A stretch of DNA of 64,000 bases, taken from NCBI GenBank assembly GCA_020283715.1, contig JAIQCW010000029.1, positions 1-64,000 of the forward strand. The letters are read 5' to 3'. The DNA comes from Cytauxzoon felis. Taxonomy: Eukaryota > Apicomplexa > Aconoidasida > Piroplasmida > Theileriidae. Position numbers and translations under genes: made by a program. The notes beneath the pieces were generated by a model. That model saw nothing but the letters and a program-made list of their open reading frames with translations, made no database searches and was not told the DNA's origin. This document shows positions 11,470 to 21,802 of this stretch, one piece after another. Within the stretch, counting starts at the first letter, position 1. Every line of letters starts with the position of its first letter.

Positions 11470-12573
11470 ATGGGTATCGAATTAATAGCAATTTTAAAAA
11501 TTTATATATTATATTCGTTAAATTATTGGTTAGTAGCAAAATGTGAGTTAACGGAGAATGTGTTATTTGTTATGGATGCCCCTAACATGGATGTTGTTGC
11601 ACGTGTAGATAAACCACTAATAACGAAATATCATCTTCCTCTAGATGGCCAAAAGTTAGGCGAGGATGAAGAAATTGGTGTACTTGATGAATTATTCAAA
11701 AATTATAATCCAGTATATGTACCAGGCGGTTCGGCCTATAATACCATAAAATTAACACAATGGATGGGCCAATTTCCCAATAAAACAATTACGCTATTTG
11801 GTTGTGTTGGTAATGATGATTTAGGTACAAGGATAATCCTTAATAGCGTGATTAATGGATTCGATTGTTATTTTCATGTGGTCGCTGGTGGATCTACAGG
11901 CAAATGCGCAGTTTTTGTATATGAAACCTATAGATCAATGTTGGCATTTATTGGTAATAAGAACGGTTTTGATAATTATATCGAAAATAACATGGGCTGG
12001 GATATTATAGATAAATCTAAATACATTTATGTTACTGGTTTTGAAATTAATTATATACCCAATACATTAGTAAGCATTGCAAAATATGCATCAGAAAATA
12101 ATAAACACTACTTATTAAATCTATCTGCACCTTATGTTTGTGAATCTCATTTTGATATACTTTCAACGTTACTACCATATGTCGATATACTCTTTGGTAA
12201 CGATAAAGAGATTAGATCATTTGCTAATGTGTCTGGATATCCATCGTACAATCTCGAAGATGCGGCTAAATGGTTAAGGGCATTACCGAAGGTGAATAAA
12301 ACAAGGGAGAGAATTGTCGTTGTAACATGTGGACCTCGTGATACTGTAGTAGCAACAACTGAAGGTATAACAAAATATCCAGTCATACATATAGATGAAA
12401 ATGAAATCGTTGATACTTGTGGCGCAGGAGATGCATTTGTAGGTGGATTTTTATCGCAATTAATACAAGGGAAACCTCTAGATTATTGTATCGCAGCTGG
12501 GCATTATGCAGCAAGTGTTACCATTAGACAAGTAGGTTGTACAGTACCGGACTTTAAACCGGAATTCACTTGA
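11470..12573 (+). CDS. Adenosine kinase (PfkB family)
   Basis: 367 residues, no intron. The enzyme makes AMP from adenosine and ATP in purine salvage, on which these parasites depend. Motifs in order: ENVLFVMDAPNMDV at the N-terminal strand, GGSAYNTIKLTQWM (nucleoside-binding glycines), FGCVGNDDLGT, DILFGNDKE, VVTCGPRDT, and the PfkB signature VDTCGAGDAFVGGFL with the catalytic aspartate in GAGDAF. The order and spacing fit adenosine kinase rather than a sugar kinase. Odd point: the reading frame begins with about 28 extra residues, largely hydrophobic (IELIAILKIYILYSLNYWLV), before the conserved start. This resembles a signal anchor, unexpected for a cytosolic enzyme. The ATG is the first in frame, and no in-frame ATG remains between it and ENVLF. 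Function sure; N terminus less so. Confidence 0.92.
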   Translation: MGIELIAILKIYILYSLNYWLVAKCELTENVLFVMDAPNMDVVARVDKPLITKYHLPLDGQKLGEDEEIGVLDELFKNYNPVYVPGGSAYNTIKLTQWMGQFPNKTITLFGCVGNDDLGTRIILNSVINGFDCYFHVVAGGSTGKCAVFVYETYRSMLAFIGNKNGFDNYIENNMGWDIIDKSKYIYVTGFEINYIPNTLVSIAKYASENNKHYLLNLSAPYVCESHFDILSTLLPYVDILFGNDKEIRSFANVSGYPSYNLEDAAKWLRALPKVNKTRERIVVVTCGPRDTVVATTEGITKYPVIHIDENEIVDTCGAGDAFVGGFLSQLIQGKPLDYCIAAGHYAASVTIRQVGCTVPDFKPEFT

Positions 12574-12634
12574 ATTAAATTAAAAAATTGTATAAAAAAT
12601 TATTTACACACATAATTTTATTAATATTTATAAA

Positions 12635-15600
12635 TTATATTGAAATATTTTGGTAGAATGTTTGGTCGTGTTTTTTAATGTGGTGATTATCTACTTGTAA
12701 TTTATTGATACCTGCCTCATGTATTGGATCTATAATCTGTAATATTATAGTTGGTTGTTTTGTACCAAGTAAATTACAGGTATATAATCCAATGGTGTTA
12801 TTAGGTATATGTTCACCATTTACCTTTTCGAAATAAAATCCATCCAATGGTAATGATGATAATATAGAATTTAATGACTTATATATCATTACATCATTAT
12901 TCAAATGAAGTACATGTTCTGGAACAGCAATTGATTTGTGATGATGGTCATCATTATGATCTTTATTCCAATTGTCCTCAAATCTTGGTAATTGTTTCTT
13001 AAATTCATCTACTCTCTTATTCAATCTATAAAGTAATAGATGTAAAATCTCTTTACCCTTTAAACCCTTTAAAAATTCGACTTCTTTTTTATGAAATGAT
13101 AATGGCACTGGTAACGATACCAATCCACCTTTACCCAAACGGTCAAGTCTTATATCAAATGTCAATGTCGATATATCTCTAGGATCTATTATACCCGATC
13201 CATTCAATAACTTCTTATATATTCCATCCAAAAATTGCATATCTGGCAATCCAATTGTATTCTTATATGATAAACCATACAAATTCTTAGGGTCAGGATG
13301 AGGTTCATGGAGTACATGTGGATCATATGTATTATGTGGATAGACACTGATATTGAATTCATCAGCGGATAGATTATCATGTAAAACATTAAATTTACTG
13401 GAATGATGATCTAATTCTGAGGACAACTCTAGGAACGATTCAAAATCTTTACTATTATTAGCATCTTGTAGTTCTACATAATCATCAAAATTCAAGACAC
13501 TATCATTGTCACTTTCACTGGAAGTACTTGATTTAGTATGGTCTTGTGTAAATTGACCATTATCCGATACCTCAGGTTCAACATATTGACGCCTCTTCAA
13601 TTCCTCAATTAATACATGATGGGAATCAATTGATAGAAGAGATAATAATTTAGTCAATACGTTTTCAACAACACTATTATTAACCTGACATGAACTATTA
13701 ATATACTCAATTTCCTTAGCCAATTTACCAGACACTTCCACATTACCTGCATAATTTTGATACGCCTCTAATATACTTTTTGTATCAAATGTTAGTAAAC
13801 CTAACATATACAATAAATAATCACTAGAGTGCTCAATAGAGAAACATGTATGCATGATATTCAGAACCTGTAATGATAGACATATACCAATAGCATTGCC
13901 AATTCTATTATGTTTAAGAGCCTCTGTGAAATAATTACTCATTGAGACAACAATTTCATCAACAGGAGCCTCCATATTCTGATCAAGAGCGTTACCAACT
14001 GATCCTAAGAGAGATTTCGGTAAATAATCCCTACCAGCACCTTTATAAGGTGTAGTCGATACTATACCCGCGCCATTTATATATTTTCTACATTTTTTAC
14101 CAATGAAACCATTAACCAACGACTTCAATTGCTCCTTCCTACCTTTATCATTGTAATTACCCCTAGCTAAACGCGAAAATGATGTAATCAAATCAATCCA
14201 TGGAGTATTAGATTCATGAAATCCCTGGTCCAATTGGAAAAAGGCCTGCTGTTGCAATACTACAGCGCTACCACTACATAAAACAGCCAGTTCAAAATTA
14301 TCACCATCTTCGTTTTCCGGGAATTCAGACAACCATAAACCGAACATCAATTGTAAACGTTCAACCAAATCATGTGCAGACAATGATAAAATCATCGACT
14401 TAACAGGGCATGATTCATTCATTTCCTTTATAATCGGTGGTAGACGTGTAATAGATGTAGATGTTTTTGCAAAAAATAGATTCTTTACCTTAGATAAATT
14501 CGTATCTACATCCTTCTGTGTTATACCAACTGATTCATAAAATTCACGAGCGGCTTCATAATTATCACTCGCAATCAAACCATAAGTAATATCAAACAAA
14601 TTACGTAATTCAGAATACGTAAATGTATGCGTATCCAAAAAGTCCTTCAAATTACCATCACGAGATAATAAATTCATCATGTCCAATGCCTTCTTCCATA
14701 ATTGCTGTAAATTCGGATGACCCTCAACAGTCGACCATGATAATTTATAACCAGATAAGGACTTTGGAACATCCAATAACGCACGTTCATAACCTATAAG
14801 AATGATATATATCGAACAACGATAAGGAGTTTATGACTTAAGTTTGTACACGACACCTGAAGTCCTACCGTCAGCTTCTCTATTTACTTCCCCCTCCGCT
14901 TCCCTGAGATCAGCTACGGGTCCACTTGAGGTCTCCACTGGAGGTTACATCCAACACATCCTTAGCACCATCTTCCATCATTCCCATGATGGATGATCCA
15001 TCACTACCTTCTCACCGCCACGATCTCCGGGAGTGGCTTTACTCTTTAGAGATAGGTAAATATGAGAGCTGACGGCAGGACTGACCTCAAGTGGAGTTGG
15101 ATTGGACATCAGGTGGATATCTCAATGTAATGAAAAAAAGTCTTCTATAGAAACATACCGGAGAGTATGAGATGTATATTATGGTTGAGATTTGATGTAT
15201 CAGAATGTTGGTCGATGAGTTCATCTAGTGTGCTTGTGGTATTGTTGTTATCTTCATGTTCATGTGATGTATCATCTTGCGGTTCTTCAGTCTTTTTTTC
15301 TTGTTCTTTGGGTTTGGCGAAATTGGCATCTGCGGCTGTATGTGTGATGTCGAAATTACCGTAAATTGCTAAAAATTTCCTCAAAAATAGCGAAGCTGAA
15401 ACAGTGACACCACATTTTATGGGTTTTCTATTACTTGTTACATATGGTTTACTATCTAACAGCTTGAATGATAATCTTGTTTTACCTGAAAATGATGTAA
15501 CATCCCCATCCAATTCTTTTAATTGATTCATAAGCTGCGAAGTCACTAATGACGCGGTAATCGTTACATTTAATACGGACGGTTCACCTTTTTGGAGTTT

Positions 15601-17156
15601 GTACTCATTTACATAAACATCACCTTGTAGTGATGTCCCCATAAGTATTGATACTAATCTACCCCATTTAAATGGTTTTGCACCATCATCTTCATAACGA
15701 TCCAATAAACGATTCCTAATTTCTTCCGCACATTCACTTGTTAGTTCGTCTTGTTTACATTTATCAAGTACATCATTTTGTAAATGTAACACTGTCCGCA
15801 TTTCAGTATTCACAATTTTCTTATCACTATGTGTAAAAAGTCCCGTAGTTATTTCTATGGTTAATGGGGTTAGACCATCAACACCTGCACCATCACTGTC
15901 TACCAATTCAAATTTATCCAACAACTTCCTCTCATCATACTCTTCTCCACTTTGTTCGGGAGTAGAAGATGGTTCTTGAGAATAGGTATGTGGTTGTTCA
16001 TCTGAAGATACATGTTCGGTAGATGAGGACGGTTGATTTGTGGAAGTTTGTTGCGGTTGATCATCTGCTAGTTTAACATCAGAAGATTCAGAATTAGTTT
16101 CATCTCCAACAGCATCATTACCGGATTCAACTCCAGACACATCCTGGACAGCTTTAGCCTCCTGGGATGTAGATTGATCGCCACCCTTAGATTCATCTTG
16201 AACTCCAGGTGGTTCATGTACATCCCCTGCAGATTCTAGAGCATCTTCACCTTTAAGTATAGATGCATCATCACCCTTGACGTCTTCACTAGTCGAAGAT
16301 TCCATATTATCGACACTATTCCTCCTTTCACCCTCGCTTTTATCAGCACCTTCGTTCCCTTCATCCTCCACAGTCCTTTTCTTATTCTCTTCTTCAAAGT
16401 GTTCAAATACGACATTATCGTAATAGACGCGATTACATGTAAATCCTACATCAACTCGGTTCTCATTTACAGCTGGTGATGTATCGTGTATAACATCTAG
16501 TGATAAATCTGGTAAATTTGACTTTAAATTATCCCAATCTTGCGATTTTGTATGTGATGTAGGATATTCTACAGGAAAATTGGCAATCATTTCAGAGAAA
16601 CATACCGACAAATACATCAATTGATGCATTTAGATGATCAAATAGATTATTTCTCGTCACGATTACACTACCCTGCATAGTAGAGCACAAAAGTACAGTT
16701 AGATATTTGTACTTTAAATCCTCTTGGGGGTATCCATGAAAGAGAAAACGTCTAAATAGTTTCTCTCGAAAAATCTTGAAGTATTGACCATACAAATTAT
16801 TCGCCGAAAGATCATTCACGTTATCATATTCCTCATCAGACAGCCATACAGATGCGTTGGCTTTCACATAAAATGGACTTTTAACACCATTGCCAGGATC
16901 TATAGAATGAACGGTGAATTCGTTCCTCAACAAACCTGGCACAATTGTTACATTAAGGGTTATTTTATCTGTAGAAATGAGAATAAAGAATGGAGATCAA
17001 CGTACGTGAATTATTATTCAAATCCACAAGGTCGAGCTTCTGAAATAATTTCGTAACACTCTCATCATCACATAATGAATGACCAATAGTGAAAATTAGC
17101 AACAAAACAATTGATTTAATATAATTAAATCTTAAAAATATAAATGTGTTGACCAT
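12635..17156 (-). CDS. Large secreted protein of unknown function
   Basis: Four exons, 17156..17006, 16968..16606, 16568..15159 and 14793..12635, all joined in phase 1, encoding 1360 residues. A clear signal peptide (SIVLLLIFTIGHSLC) opens the protein. Residues 50-170 and about 420-600 look like two related beta-rich units: ITLNVTIVPGLL ... STMQGSVIVTRN resembles LTIEITTGLF ... TSLQGDVYVNEY. Between them is an acidic Ser/Glu/Asp-rich linker (about 225-410). The C-terminal 700 residues are a separate mostly helical region ending in NNTIGLYTCNLLGTKQPTI. There is no transmembrane segment after the signal. I do not recognise the family; a secretory-organelle or vacuole protein is possible. The third intron is 365 bases because it contains a dispersed element; the other two are 37 bases. 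Confidence 0.8.
14853..15115 (-). repeat. Dispersed element copy 7 (intronic)
   Basis: In the third intron of the large secreted protein, in sense orientation. It carries cttccctgagatcagctacgg, the ccatcattcccatgatgg palindrome block and the actctttagagataggtaaa core, and ends at cctcaagtgga / catcaggtgga. Confidence 0.88.
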
Positions 17157-17423
17157 TATTGCAGTTTATAGGCTACATGTATACATCTTGAGAGATACGC
17201 GTTAATGCGTAGTACAGAAATTACACATTAAATATTCAACACATAATTTATGTGGTACACCAATGCAATTATTGATTAATCATTATAGACTATTATACAT
17301 GGAACAAAACACATACACATCTGTTACACATTTAGACAAATGTGTAGTCACACCCCCCATGGCACATGTATACATGTAATAATTAAAACAATTTAAAACA
17401 ATGCTATAATTATATAACAATCA

Positions 17424-17958
17424 TTAACCAATGCATAATCTGAATATATCGTTTAATACTATAGAAAGTTTTATATGAAAATTGCATATACATCGTCTTA
17501 CTTACCAAAATAACTATTCCCATTAGGAAACAATTGTACAATATGTGCAAACTTCATTGGTGGATTACTCTCAACACACAGATCACCTGTTTTAATCATT
17601 GTAATAACAACTCACATGTAATCACATACCCATTATAAAAGCGAGAACGCCATTATTTGGCGATGGTTGACAATCACATGTCAGTATCGAGTATTTGGAT
17701 GCCGGGTTAGATAATAACTTCTCTACTATCTGAGCCTGACCCTGGAAACTACTATTTTCAAAAGTCATCATACTTTGGCTAGTATAAAACTGAGCTAACG
17801 CTTTCCTAAAGTTAATTTATGAAATCAATTCATCCCCGGTGAATTAGTAGACCTAAATATGTTATTTCAACAAACCTGTTTGACTCCATGAGTGAATAGT
17901 AGGTATGGGCGAATTGTCTGCCAACCTCGTTATACTGGGCGTTTAAGTCGGACGACAT
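17424..17958 (-). CDS. NTF2: Nuclear transport factor 2 (one-base frameshift)
   Basis: Four exons, 17958..17876, 17806..17630, 17586..17506 and 17458..17424. NTF2 carries RanGDP into the nucleus. The protein starts MSSDLNAQYNEVGRQFAHTY and shows the family landmarks FENSSFQGQAQIVEKLLS, VQLFPNGNSYF and, split by the last intron, VLNDIFRLCIG at the C terminus, giving about 125 residues as usual. In exon 2 the frame shifts by one base at a run of five A (17760-17764; five T in the gene): SMMTF and ENSSFQG are in different frames. Every other part is intact and conserved, so a sequencing or assembly error is more likely than a dead gene. The gene is tightly packed downstream of a divergent cyclophilin gene. 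Confidence 0.85.
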
Positions 17959-18144
17959 TTTAAAAATTTTCGTGTATGATCTAGTATATCGTAAAGCTGC
18001 AATAACTAATCATTCAATTTATCTAGTAACCCCGTCACTTTAGACAAATGTGGGTGGGGAATCTAAGTTGAGTTATGAATAGCATCTCATACAATGAGTA
18101 ATTAGATGTATGGTTGATTATATCACCATGAACTTGTAAAAAAT

Positions 18145-18293
18145 CATTTTAAAAATTGCCTTCTTGTTTCAGTTTATATTCGGCGGCTAGAATAGACTTT
18201 TCTATTCTTAAATCTTCATCCTCTTGTAATAATATCAATGACTCACCACTTAACATTCGTAAACTTATAATGCTATATATATCCTCATATGTG
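18145..18293 (-). CDS. Possible 3' exon of an unknown small gene
   Basis: An open frame that follows a good acceptor (ctctttag) and encodes VTYEDIYSIISLRMLSGESL and then LQEDEDLRIEKSILAAEYKL, ending GNF and stop. The sequence looks protein-like, with an acidic and helical end. I could not find an upstream exon with a start codon; the space up to the cyclophilin start is only about 110 bases. It may instead begin at the internal ATG (MLSGESL, about 35 residues). Unrecognised and weakly supported. Confidence 0.3.
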
Positions 18294-18405
18294 ACCTAAA
18301 GAGACTCAAAAGTTCATAACGCGTCTCTGTTCTATGTATTATACCCACACGTGAATACCGTGGGTTGATTAGTCACTTCAGTAGGACTCTAGATTCACGA
18401 ACGCA

Positions 18406-19099
18406 ATGGAAGCATCTAAAAAATTACTGACTGTTATTTTCTGCATATATCTAGTCAATTTGGCCAGTTGTTTTTATCAATCCAGCGAAGAATATGAGCC
18501 AGAGCATAAGATTACACATCGTGTAACCATTCAAATTAAAAAGGAGGGTAAAGTCTTGAAAACTCTCATGGTACTAGGATTATATGGTGAAGTTGTACCG
18601 AAAACTGTAGAAAATTTCGTCAAATTTTGTGAAGGTGTTGAAATAGAAGGACATCATTATTCATATGAAGGGGTTCCGTTCCATCGTGTTATACCACATT
18701 TCATGGTACAAGTTAGTTTATACATAAAATACCCAAAATAAACGTCTTCTCAGTCTGGTGATATAGTGAATCATGATGGAACCGGTTCCATTAGTATATA
18801 CGGTGAAAAGTTCGATGATGAAAATTTCACTATAAAGCATAGAAAAGGCGTCATTGCCATGGCGAATAGAGGTATAATTAATGCTTCAATATCAACTATT
18901 TTCAGGTATAAATACAAACGGTTCCCAATTCTATATAACTTTGGTTAATACTCCATGGCTTGATGGTAGACATGTCGTCTTCGGTCAAATTATAAAGAAT
19001 CCCGAGCTTGTACAAATTATTGAAAGTACTGGTACTGCGGGTGGAAAGCCGAATATGGAAGTATTACTCCATAAATGTACTGTTGAAAGGCTTTATTAA
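18406..19099 (+). CDS. Secretory cyclophilin-type peptidyl-prolyl isomerase
   Basis: Three exons, 18406..18711, 18754..18871 and 18906..19099 (introns 42 and 34 bases), giving 205 residues. A signal peptide ([16 protein letters not shown]) leads into a complete cyclophilin domain: [59 protein letters not shown] and [12 protein letters not shown]. The arginine of FHRVIP and the phenylalanine of SQFYITL, used in catalysis, are present. The catalytic-pocket tryptophan of human CypA also has a counterpart in TPWLDG. It isomerises proline peptide bonds in the secretory pathway, probably in the ER. There is no ER-retention tail (it ends VERLY), so secretion is possible. Confidence 0.93.
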
Positions 19100-19681
19100 T
19101 ATTGTTACGCATTTTCATACATATTAAGTCTTGCTATCAAGATTATTTTATGATAAACTAAATTGATAAGTTGAGGAGGTAGCAGAAGGAAGACTCTTGA
19201 TGGTGTAAATGGTGAGACAACATCTATAAATGGGAAGATAGAGAGCTTAAAGGGAGCAAAAGTGAAGAATCAAGAGACATTTAATGCAGTAATTGAGAAG
19301 TCTAGAGATAACTTTCCGAAAAAAATTCATTGTCTATTCATAAACATGCCACATGTACACTTACACTTGTTATAATAAATCTACTTGATAATTCAACAAT
19401 TATAACACTTTCATCAACGTTTATTATAAAATCTCATCAATTACATCATTTACGTATAGATAATTGGTTGAAATTAAATAAAATCTTCTAGTTATTTAAA
19501 TATTTCATGACTACATCCAGATAATACGAGATGCATGGTGAGATGAAACCGCGTAAATTTAATAATTAAATTGTGTAACATACAGAAATAATAATGAAAT
19601 TAATGACATTTCATAATTTAAACGAATTACAGAGTGTTACATGTATATTTTGTTATAAATTATTATTTATTTATACACAAA
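19100..19681. other. Intergenic region with an orphan open frame
   Basis: About 580 bases between convergent genes. From about 19166 to 19374 on the plus strand there is a GC-richer open frame without ATG, encoding KTLDGVNGETTSINGKIESL and then KGAKVKNQETFNAVIEKS. It looks like the end of a coding exon or a relic. The rest is AT-rich and empty. Confidence 0.4.
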
Positions 19682-20486
19682 TTACCAGGGTGATCTGGTA
19701 TTATTAAAACGATTCCTTCTAAAATTACCTACTGGACGATTGAAATTATTATATCTTCTAAATCTTGGACCACTTCTTACAATAACTTCACCATGTAATT
19801 CAATTGGCTTATTTTCTATTACACTTCCATTATACTTGGTAATAGCCTTTTTGGCATCATCCGTAAATTTGAATATACATCCACCAGTACCCTAAAATTT
19901 ATATTAAATGAGAAATAATTGTAATTAACATACTTTTGAACGATCTGTATGATCATAATCTATCCAGACTTTAATAACTTCACCAACTGAACTGAACATT
20001 TCCTGTAATATGAAATTGAATATTTGCAATAATAAACTTCAAATACCATTAAATTATCTTTCGTGACAGAATGATTTAAATTTCCAACACGTATAATAAA
20101 TTTAGAACGACGACTAACATTCCTGTCATCCCTATTTCTAAAGCCATTTGATCTATTATTAAAACTTCTTCCATAACGGCTTCTAAACCCATTATTACGG
20201 TCACGTAAATTTTTGAAATCTCTTGATTTGCGAACACCCTTTCCCATTGCTTTACCAATGTCATCTACAAATTCATAATTGATTAATAAATTGAAGCATG
20301 AAAAGAGAATTTCCAACAGTTATTATCATATTTTGAAGGCAAAAGAATTAAAATGGATTTATATGGTCCATAGAAAATCTAAGGCCTTTTCAACATTCTC
20401 CGGTCGACGTGAATATATAGTATCTAATTCATACCTAATGACATTTCGAGCTTTTTAGAAGTGGTCAAATCACTATCTATCATCAT
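19682..20486 (-). CDS. ALY/REF (Yra1-like) mRNA export factor
   Basis: Four exons, 20486..20435, 20264..20047, 20002..19934 and 19891..19682, 182 residues, all phases consistent. The N terminus has the conserved REF motif KKLEMSLDDIGKA, split by the first intron. A basic RG/RN-rich segment follows (FRSRYGRSFNNRSNGFRNR), then one RRM: FIIRVGNLNHSVTKDNLMEM as RNP2 region and GTGGCIFKFTDDAKKAI as RNP1 region. A basic C terminus ends NFRRNRFNNTRSPW. Proteins of this family bridge spliced mRNA and the Mex67/NXF1 export receptor as part of TREX in the nucleus. The RNP1 aromatic positions are partly replaced (CIFKF), as in other REF proteins. Confidence 0.88.
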
Positions 20487-20856
20487 TTTTAATAGTGAAG
20501 AATGTACACAAATGACTTTTAATAATTATGTAGTTTTTGTGCTGATCTATTGTATGTTGAATCAATAGGTATTATGAACGTTCATTAGACCTTAATAATT
20601 GAATGCAATAATTATTATCAATTGATTTCATATAATATGTTCAATTGAGTATTAACAAATTAATGATAATCTATTATGGAAGATAATCAATAATATACGT
20701 TAACTTTTACCCGTTGCTATGGGTATATGGAAGGGGGTGACGTTGATGATTCCGCGTGAGTATAAATTTGTGGTTAAAATGTTGTGTACGATATTCGTAT
20801 AAATTTATAAATTTACTCCTTGAATTATGTAGATTAGTGAATTTTATTTCTAAGAA
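20487..20856. promoter_or_regulatory. Divergent intergenic region
   Basis: About 370 bases between the starts of the ALY/REF gene and the FYVE-finger gene. A less AT-rich patch (gggtatatggaagggggtgacg) lies 120-140 bases before the latter. No gene seen. Confidence 0.45.
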
Positions 20857-21717
20857 ATGACGAAGGACACATCAATATCATGTGAAATTTGTGGTAATAA
20901 ATTTAGTTTGTTATCTTGGAAGAGATATTGTCCTAAATGTAATAAGGCATGTTGCAAAGAATGCCTAACAGGTAGAATTACAGGAGCAAATAAATCGGAG
21001 AGTGTGTTGATTTGTTCAGACTGCGTAGTAATTGAATCAACAACTCAATCTATATCTGTTCATGAAGATTTGGAGATGACCGGTGAAATAAATCGCACAT
21101 TAAGACAAGAATTGAAAGAGAAGGTTATGGTATTAGAGAATTTCAGATCATTTTTGTTGGAATTGTGTGCAACATTTGGACCAAATTCAGAGTTATTTCC
21201 AAAAATAGGAGATAATCAAGGGAATTGTAGCATCACAGATTCGATGTACGATAGCGCTTCCAGCATTACATATTCAATTGATGACGAAAATTGTAGTATT
21301 ACAGATTTAATAACAAAATGTCAAGATGATTTTGAAAATATGCAGAATAGAATAAAATTATTAAGAAGGCAATACGATAGTGTTTTGTTATCAGACCAAA
21401 ATAATAAGCACATAATTTCACAGTTGAATGAAAAATTGGTTAAAATTAGAATAGAAAGGGATGAATTAATGGATGAATTGTCAAAGGTGGAAGATTTGAT
21501 ACATAAACTTGATGATCAGAAGGAATTATACGATGAAGTTGTAAATGAGCGTGATAATTTGAAAATTAGATGTGATAAATTGGAATCAGCGTTGAATAGT
21601 AGTGAGAAGAGCTCGTATAACATATCAAATACACTTGAAGATGATGTTAGTACTTTAGGGCACCAAAGGTATAGAATGTCATTATTATCAATTTGTTGCC
21701 CAAGATTATATCCATGA
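20857..21717 (+). CDS. FYVE-type zinc finger protein with coiled coil
   Basis: 286 residues in one frame. Residues 9-58 form a zinc finger with the cysteine spacing of FYVE domains: CEICGNKF ... RYCPKCNKACCKECL ... LICSDC. The basic patch that binds PI3P, R(R/K)HHCR, is reduced to KRYCPK, so lipid binding is uncertain. Residues 165-250 are a coiled coil (LNEKLVKIRIERDELMDELS, NERDNLKIRCDKLESAL). FYVE proteins sit on endosomal membranes, which fits the PI3P 5-kinase and VPS18 in the same window, though this link is inference. The last 14 residues may be wrong: GGTATAGAATG at about 21668 could be a donor of a 64-base intron ending ttttttag, which would give a different short tail. Confidence 0.65.
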   Translation: MTKDTSISCEICGNKFSLLSWKRYCPKCNKACCKECLTGRITGANKSESVLICSDCVVIESTTQSISVHEDLEMTGEINRTLRQELKEKVMVLENFRSFLLELCATFGPNSELFPKIGDNQGNCSITDSMYDSASSITYSIDDENCSITDLITKCQDDFENMQNRIKLLRRQYDSVLLSDQNNKHIISQLNEKLVKIRIERDELMDELSKVEDLIHKLDDQKELYDEVVNERDNLKIRCDKLESALNSSEKSSYNISNTLEDDVSTLGHQRYRMSLLSICCPRLYP

Positions 21718-21802
21718 ATTTATAAATTTTTTAGAAAATTAATCTTGATAAAATTAGAAATTTGATTTATTTTGTAAATAAAAAACATATTGTACAGTTT
21801 TA

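Noticed and set aside
11294..11470. Tiny spliced gene upstream of adenosine kinase
   Set aside because: It would need a 24-base intron and yields only about 34 residues with no recognisable features.
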